This document shows positions 59,492 through 64,000 of a stretch of DNA of 64,000 nt, piece by piece. The notes beneath the pieces are model-generated. The model was given only the letters and a program-made list of their open reading frames with translations. It was not told where the DNA came from and did not search any database. How positions within the stretch are numbered: position 1 is the first letter of the stretch; every line of letters starts with the position of its first letter. Position numbers and translations under genes: made by a program. Origin of the DNA: an uncultured Bacteroidales bacterium (GTDB lineage Bacteria > Bacteroidota > Bacteroidia > Bacteroidales > Muribaculaceae); contig CACYQB010000009.1 of assembly GCA_902776435.1 (NCBI GenBank), forward strand, positions 1 through 64,000, read 5' to 3'.

Positions 59492-60058
59492 ATGACCATT
59501 GTTGACGTCGTTATCATCCTGATTGTGCTCGGAGGCCTGATCATAGGCTACCGCAAGGGATTTTTCGGGCAGTTGTCATCGCTTGTCTCATGGGTGGTGG
59601 CGATTATACTGTGTTACAAGTGCGGGGAACTCGCCGAGGACATCTTCTTGACCATCATGCCCAGCGCTGCCGACTGGCCCCTGTCGAGCATCACGGTACG
59701 CACCGTTTCGCTCGCCTTTGCCTTCCTAATTCTCATGCTGGTCATCAGGTTGGTAATGAGGCTGTTCCGAGGGGCGTTGGATACCGTTAAATTGGGATTT
59801 CTGGATAAGGCTGGCGGTGCCCTGCTGTTCATGTTCAAGTATGCCTTCATCCTGAGTATCGTGCTGAATCTGCTCTACGCTTTCAACCCCGACCTGGACA
59901 CCTTCGGCACCAAACACATGCTCAACAACAAGCCCTACGAGTTTGCCCTCGACTTGATGCCGCGGGTGCTCGGTAGCGAGAAAATGCCCAGCGACTCCCT
60001 CAAGTTATACCGCGATCTCATCGACCCCGTGCCCGTAGATACGGCACCCTTTAACTGA
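59492..60058 (+). CDS. cvpA: CvpA family membrane protein
   Basis: A 188-aa protein with four membrane helices (VVIILIVLGGLIIGYRKGFF, SLVSWVVAIILC, TVSLAFAFLILMLVIRLV, ALLFMFKYAFILSIVL) and a soluble tail; matches the CvpA (colicin V production) family. The family is linked to envelope integrity in several bacteria; its mechanism is unclear. It precedes aroA by 14 bp. Confidence 0.88.
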   Translation: MTIVDVVIILIVLGGLIIGYRKGFFGQLSSLVSWVVAIILCYKCGELAEDIFLTIMPSAADWPLSSITVRTVSLAFAFLILMLVIRLVMRLFRGALDTVKLGFLDKAGGALLFMFKYAFILSIVLNLLYAFNPDLDTFGTKHMLNNKPYEFALDLMPRVLGSEKMPSDSLKLYRDLIDPVPVDTAPFN

Positions 60059-60072
60059 TTCACCTGAGTCCC

Positions 60073-61308
60073 ATGACCTTGCAACTCTCAGCCCCCAACG
60101 AGGTCCGCGCGGCCATCACCCTGCCCACGTCCAAGAGCATTTCCAACCGTGCCCTGCTCATCGCCGCCCTGTGTGACAACAAGCCGACGGTGGTCGGTCC
60201 CGCCCTGTGTGACGACACGGCTGTCATGGTCGAGGCCTTGTCGCGGCAGGGAGGAACCATCAACGTGGGAGCGGCAGGCACAGCCATGCGGTTCCTCACC
60301 GCCTACTTTGCTACACGTGAAGGCGTTACCGTCACCCTGGACGGCGTGGAGCGCATGCGCCAGCGGCCCATCGGCATCCTCGTCGATGCCCTGCGGTCAT
60401 TAGGGGCACACATCGAGTATCTGGACAAGGAAGGGTTTCCCCCATTGCGCATCACCGGCAGCAGGATGCATGGCGGTGACGTAGTGATGGACAGCAGCGT
60501 GAGTTCACAATTCGCCTCGGCAGTGATGATGATACTGCCGGCCCTGGGCGGTGGCACCATCCACCTCACGGGCAATGGCGTCTCGATGCCTTACATCCAC
60601 ATGACCGCGGCCGTGATGCGCGACATGGGTGCAACCGTCGATGTGGCGGGTGACCGCATCAGCATCGGTAACGGCTATACGGGCAACGACTACGTTGTTG
60701 AGGCAGACTGGAGCGCTGCCGCACCCTGGTATGCCATGGCCGCTCTCCTACCCCTGTCGTCACTCACGCTCAAAGGACTCAGCCCTGACAGTATCCAGGG
60801 CGACGCGCGCCTCGTGGAACTAGGCAGAAACCTGGGCATTGGCTCCAAGTTTGGCGCCGATGGTGTGACGCTGGACACCAGCCACTTCATCGGCTGCTGC
60901 TGTTCCAGTTTTGCCGACATGAGCGCGACCCCCGACCTGGCCCTGTCGTGGGCGGTGCTGTTGTGCCTGCTGGAGCGGTCCTTCCGCATGACGGGCGTAC
61001 GCACCCTGTGGCACAAGGAGAGTAGCCGCGTTGAGGCCCTCCGCGACGAATTGAAGAAACTGGGCTACGTCCTGAAAATCGAGAACGATGACGCCATCTC
61101 CTGGTATGGCGAACGTGTCCCAGTCACCCAAGAGCCACCCGTCATCGACACCCACGGCGACCACCGCATCGCCATGGCCTTTGCTCCCGCTGCAGTGCGC
61201 TTCCCGGGACTCGTCATCCGTGACGCTGATGTGGTCACCAAATCCTACCCCTCCTTCTGGCGCCACCTGCGCCAGGCAGGATTCACCATCAATGAATTGG
61301 CACAATAA
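60073..61308 (+). CDS. aroA: 3-phosphoshikimate 1-carboxyvinyltransferase (EPSP synthase)
   Basis: Joins shikimate 3-phosphate and phosphoenolpyruvate. 411 aa. TSKSISNRALLIAAL and GAAGTAMRFLTAY are the substrate loops; RMRQRPIGILVDALRSLGA follows; DHRIAMAFAPAAV carries the late active-site residues. aroK is at 2.4-2.9 kb, so the pathway genes are scattered. Its stop is directly followed by the next start. Confidence 0.95.
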   Translation: MTLQLSAPNEVRAAITLPTSKSISNRALLIAALCDNKPTVVGPALCDDTAVMVEALSRQGGTINVGAAGTAMRFLTAYFATREGVTVTLDGVERMRQRPIGILVDALRSLGAHIEYLDKEGFPPLRITGSRMHGGDVVMDSSVSSQFASAVMMILPALGGGTIHLTGNGVSMPYIHMTAAVMRDMGATVDVAGDRISIGNGYTGNDYVVEADWSAAAPWYAMAALLPLSSLTLKGLSPDSIQGDARLVELGRNLGIGSKFGADGVTLDTSHFIGCCCSSFADMSATPDLALSWAVLLCLLERSFRMTGVRTLWHKESSRVEALRDELKKLGYVLKIENDDAISWYGERVPVTQEPPVIDTHGDHRIAMAFAPAAVRFPGLVIRDADVVTKSYPSFWRHLRQAGFTINELAQ

Positions 61309-62796
61309 ATGCAATCATCGGGAATGAATATGAAAACAAGATTCATTGTCATCATGATACTATCTACGCTACTCGCGCTCGAGAGTGCGGCACGCATTGC
61401 CAGCGAGCGCATCGTTGTCATCAGCGACACCCACCTGCTGAGTCCCGAACTCGTGACGCCAGGCAGTGCCATCGACCATGCCGATGCCAGTGACAGCAAA
61501 ATGATGGCCATGAGCGACGATATCATGAGCGCCATCACCGACAGCATCATCGACCTCAAACCTGCCATCGTACTGCTGACAGGCGACATGACGCACAATG
61601 GTGAGCGCGCTAGCCACGAACGCATGACACAATACCTGGAACGCATGAAGGCGCACGGCATCCAGGCGCTGGTCATCCCCGGCAACCACGATTGCAACAA
61701 CCCCTACTCGAGACGCTTTGACGGCGACAAAACGGTTGCAGTCCCCACAGTGACCCGTGACGAGTTTGCGACAATCTACCGCGACTACGGCTACGGCAAG
61801 AACTCCCAGCGTGACCCCGCTTCACTCAGTTATTGCTGTGAACCCATCAAGGGCGTGGTGGTCATCGGCATCGACAGCAACATGGACGAGTTGAATACCC
61901 TTGCTGCCCGTGGAGACAGCGCCGACACCTACCACAATGGCGGACGCATCAAGCCCGAGACCCTGCAATGGGTCATCGACCATGCCGTTAAGGCCCGCAA
62001 ACAGGGAAAATGCGTCATCGCGATGATGCATCACCACCTGATACCCCACTTTGACCAGCAGGACCGCCTCCTGGCCAACTACATCATCAAGGACCATGAC
62101 GAGATTGCCCAGAAGCTGATGCAGGCAGGCATCCACACCATCTTCACGGGGCACCTGCACGTGACCGATGCCGTCACATTATATAATAAGGAGCACACCG
62201 ACAGCATGGTGGAGGTGGCTACGGGCTCGGCCATCTGCTATCCGTTTGCCCTGCGCACGGCCACGCTGGACCGAAAGCGCCATGCCCTCGACATCGACAC
62301 CCGCTGGATAACAGCGACCAGCGGATGCCCCACCCTGCGCGAACAGGGACGGCAGCGCATCATCAACTCCACCCCGGGCATGGCCGCCATGCTCTCGGAC
62401 AAAGCGTGGAGCCGCTTGGGCGGTCGCATGAGCGATATAAAAAGGATGCTCGAAATGAACGGCGCTAAGGCCGACCTGCCCGAGACGCCCCAGCAAGCCA
62501 CCCAACTCGTGCTGCGCCACCTCAAGGAAGTCCTCTCGCGCACCTTGCTCGCCGTGGTAGAGGGCAATGAGCAGGAAGCGGATGTGGAGGACATCATCAA
62601 CCAGGGCAAGCAAGGCATCCACGCCATGATCGAGGAAGTCATCCCCGACCAGGCCGACAACCTGTGGGAATTTGTTGAGCAGAATGTGTATCCCAAGGTC
62701 GAACCACTGCTGCGCAGCATCCTTGAAGACCGCAATGCCGTGGGTCTTACCGGCGAGTCCCACACCGATGACCTGCGATTGAGCACGCCGCTATAG
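61309..62796 (+). CDS. Secreted metallophosphoesterase
   Basis: A 495-aa calcineurin-like phosphoesterase. The N-terminal signal (KTRFIVIMILSTLLALESAA) suggests export. Metal-binding motifs are intact: ISDTHLL, LTGDMTHNG, PGNHDCN, MMHHHLIPH and FTGHLHVTD. A helical C-terminal domain of about 170 residues ends in a segment close to GH-like or unknown proteins. The ATG at 61309 directly follows the aroA stop; the signal peptide fits a start at 61324 or 61330 as well. Substrate unknown. Confidence 0.85.
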   Translation: MQSSGMNMKTRFIVIMILSTLLALESAARIASERIVVISDTHLLSPELVTPGSAIDHADASDSKMMAMSDDIMSAITDSIIDLKPAIVLLTGDMTHNGERASHERMTQYLERMKAHGIQALVIPGNHDCNNPYSRRFDGDKTVAVPTVTRDEFATIYRDYGYGKNSQRDPASLSYCCEPIKGVVVIGIDSNMDELNTLAARGDSADTYHNGGRIKPETLQWVIDHAVKARKQGKCVIAMMHHHLIPHFDQQDRLLANYIIKDHDEIAQKLMQAGIHTIFTGHLHVTDAVTLYNKEHTDSMVEVATGSAICYPFALRTATLDRKRHALDIDTRWITATSGCPTLREQGRQRIINSTPGMAAMLSDKAWSRLGGRMSDIKRMLEMNGAKADLPETPQQATQLVLRHLKEVLSRTLLAVVEGNEQEADVEDIINQGKQGIHAMIEEVIPDQADNLWEFVEQNVYPKVEPLLRSILEDRNAVGLTGESHTDDLRLSTPL

Positions 62797-62859
62797 CCTG
62801 ATGGCACACATCACCGCAATTTTGTAACAAATAATCAAAAATTTGCACGAATTTATAGA

Positions 62860-62889
62860 AATGTGGACCGATAGTTCCACATTTTTTTT
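62860..62889 (+). terminator. Terminator of the metallophosphoesterase gene
   Basis: AATGTGGA (62860-62867) pairs with TCCACATT (62876-62883), followed by a run of T to 62889. It immediately precedes a -7 element. Confidence 0.7.
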
Positions 62890-62896
62890 AATTTTG
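62889..62896 (+). promoter_or_regulatory. -7 element of the iron-sulfur membrane protein gene
   Basis: TAATTTTG 50 bp before the start at 62947, overlapping the end of the terminator T-run; no -33 TTTG. Confidence 0.5.
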
Positions 62897-62946
62897 CACA
62901 TTCAACTCATTTTTACTTATAAAAAACAAGAAATCTGTTTCTCGTC

Positions 62947-64000
62947 ATGTTAAGGAAAATACGAATTACACTGGCAGCCATCATGATGATCATGGTGACA
63001 TTGCTCTTTCTTGACGTGAGCGGCGTGCTGCACCACTATCTGGCATGGACGGCGCGCATTCAGTTCCTGCCTGCAGTGTTGGCCCTCAATGTGGTCATCA
63101 TCGTAGCGCTGGTGCTGCTAACGCTCATCTTTGGACGCATTTATTGTTCGGTCATCTGCCCGCTGGGCATCTTCCAGGACATCGTGTCATGGATTCATGG
63201 CAAGCGCAAGAAAAACCGCTTCACCTCCAGTCCCGAAAAGCGCTGGTTGCGCTATGGTGTGCTGGCGGTGTTCATCGTCGCATTTGTCGCTGGCATTCAC
63301 TCGCTGGTGGCCCTGCTGGCACCTTACAGCAGTTATGGCCGCATGGTGACCAACCTACTCTTGCCCGTCTATCAGTGGGGCAACAACATCCTCGCCTCGA
63401 TCGCTGAGCGGGTGGACAGTTACACCTTCTACAGTGTTGACGTGTGGATGAAGAGCCTGCCCACCTTCCTGATTGCCCTGGCGACGTTCATCATCGTCGT
63501 GGTGCTGGCATGGCGTGGTGGCCGCACCTACTGCAACACCATCTGCCCCGTGGGCACTATCCTTGCCCAACTGGCCCGGTTCTCATGGCTTAAAGTCTAT
63601 TTTGATGCCGGCAAGTGCAAGTCATGCAGCCTGTGCACCAAGAACTGCAAGGCCTCTTGCATCGATTTCAAGACCCACAAGGTGGACTACACGCGTTGCG
63701 TGACCTGTGGCAACTGCATCGAGAAATGCAACTTCGGGGCGCTCCATTATGGCCACCCCAAGGCTGTTGCCCAACCCGTACAGCCTGTCGATGAGCAGCC
63801 CACTGCCGACAATACCCGCCGGGCCTTCCTCGTCGGCACCGCTATCGTGGGTGCCAACGTTGCCCTGGCTCAAGCGGCCAAGAAGGTGGACGGAGGTCTT
63901 GCCATCATCGAGGACAAGGTGCCCGCCAAGCGCACGACGCCGTTGACACCTCCCGGCTCGGTGAGTGCCCGCAACTTCGCCCAGCACTGCACGGCCTGCC
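62947..64000 (+). CDS. NapH-like 4Fe-4S membrane protein, 3' end outside window
   Basis: At least 351 residues read from the ATG at 62947 without a stop. Four membrane helices carry CSVICPLGIFQD and CNTICPVGTILA (the C-x3-CP motifs of NapH/NosR-type proteins). Next come two ferredoxin clusters, CKSCSLCTKNCKASC and CVTCGNCIEKC, then a TRRAFLVG segment that looks like an internal Tat-type or membrane anchor (about 290), and another Cys pair (CTAC) at the edge. It likely moves electrons across or along the membrane; the partner is unknown. The gene is cut by the window end, not broken. Confidence 0.88.
   Translation, partial: MLRKIRITLAAIMMIMVTLLFLDVSGVLHHYLAWTARIQFLPAVLALNVVIIVALVLLTLIFGRIYCSVICPLGIFQDIVSWIHGKRKKNRFTSSPEKRWLRYGVLAVFIVAFVAGIHSLVALLAPYSSYGRMVTNLLLPVYQWGNNILASIAERVDSYTFYSVDVWMKSLPTFLIALATFIIVVVLAWRGGRTYCNTICPVGTILAQLARFSWLKVYFDAGKCKSCSLCTKNCKASCIDFKTHKVDYTRCVTCGNCIEKCNFGALHYGHPKAVAQPVQPVDEQPTADNTRRAFLVGTAIVGANVALAQAAKKVDGGLAIIEDKVPAKRTTPLTPPGSVSARNFAQHCTAC

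Overview
The window looks like a chromosomal segment of a gut-type Bacteroidales bacterium, most likely Muribaculaceae or Prevotellaceae (family level is inference). The sequence shows the Bacteroidetes core promoter (TAnnTTTG at -7, often with TTTG or TTG 19-20 bp upstream) ahead of many genes, no obvious Shine-Dalgarno sites, and several small families typical of the phylum: DUF4254, DUF4834, DUF3098, NagB-like/PIG-L fusions, FISUMP-type lipoproteins and three-gene succinate dehydrogenase/fumarate reductase. No rRNA, tRNA, CRISPR array, insertion sequence or prophage was recognised.

Layout. 0-8 kb (minus strand): radical SAM protein, unknown protein, RNase H with a viroplasmin domain; aroK, an SDR epimerase and two GT9 glycosyltransferases with a DUF4254 protein (cell-envelope glycan work); miaB. 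8.4-14.5 kb: AAA ATPase A, a NagB-like/PIG-L fusion, then a minus-strand VWA protein, 76-aa protein and long unknown protein. 14.7-20.8 kb: psd-pssA-DUF4834 (phosphatidylethanolamine synthesis), converging on SDR-ribF-upp-nadB. 21-31 kb (plus strand): AT-rich membrane protein, esterase, psuK-psuG (pseudouridine breakdown), zinc-ribbon membrane protein, a 36-aa membrane protein, GNAT protein, pgi and a CoA-transferase. 31.3-40 kb is an accessory zone: a GGGGACGGTTC hairpin repeat, AAA ATPase B, a MITE-like repeat, four FISUMP-domain lipoproteins (two from a fresh 1.17-kb tandem duplication) and a divergent TPR/HTH membrane regulator. 40-49 kb: EamA exporter, GYF/CD225 protein, sdhCAB, and DUF3098-uppP-truB-queA. 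49-64 kb: small phage-replication-like protein, AAA ATPase C, aldo/keto reductase with ferredoxin tail, GT2 glycosyltransferase, mtaB, RNase R, two GH25 lysozymes, cvpA, aroA, a metallophosphoesterase and a NapH-like iron-sulfur membrane protein cut by the window end.

Three things stand out. First, three distantly related AAA ATPases (A, B, C) each stand alone and each carry their own repeat or palindrome at the promoter, suggesting self-controlled accessory genes of unknown function. Second, there is a lipoprotein/regulator island with ongoing tandem duplication. Third, 7-bp and 9-bp tandem arrays recur at gene ends: at least six genes have a heptamer array starting at or just after the stop codon, in sense orientation, and three intergenic gaps hold exact 9-bp arrays. 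Other dispersed repeats include a MITE-like element (two copies) and a GCTAAGCCGC hairpin family (three copies).
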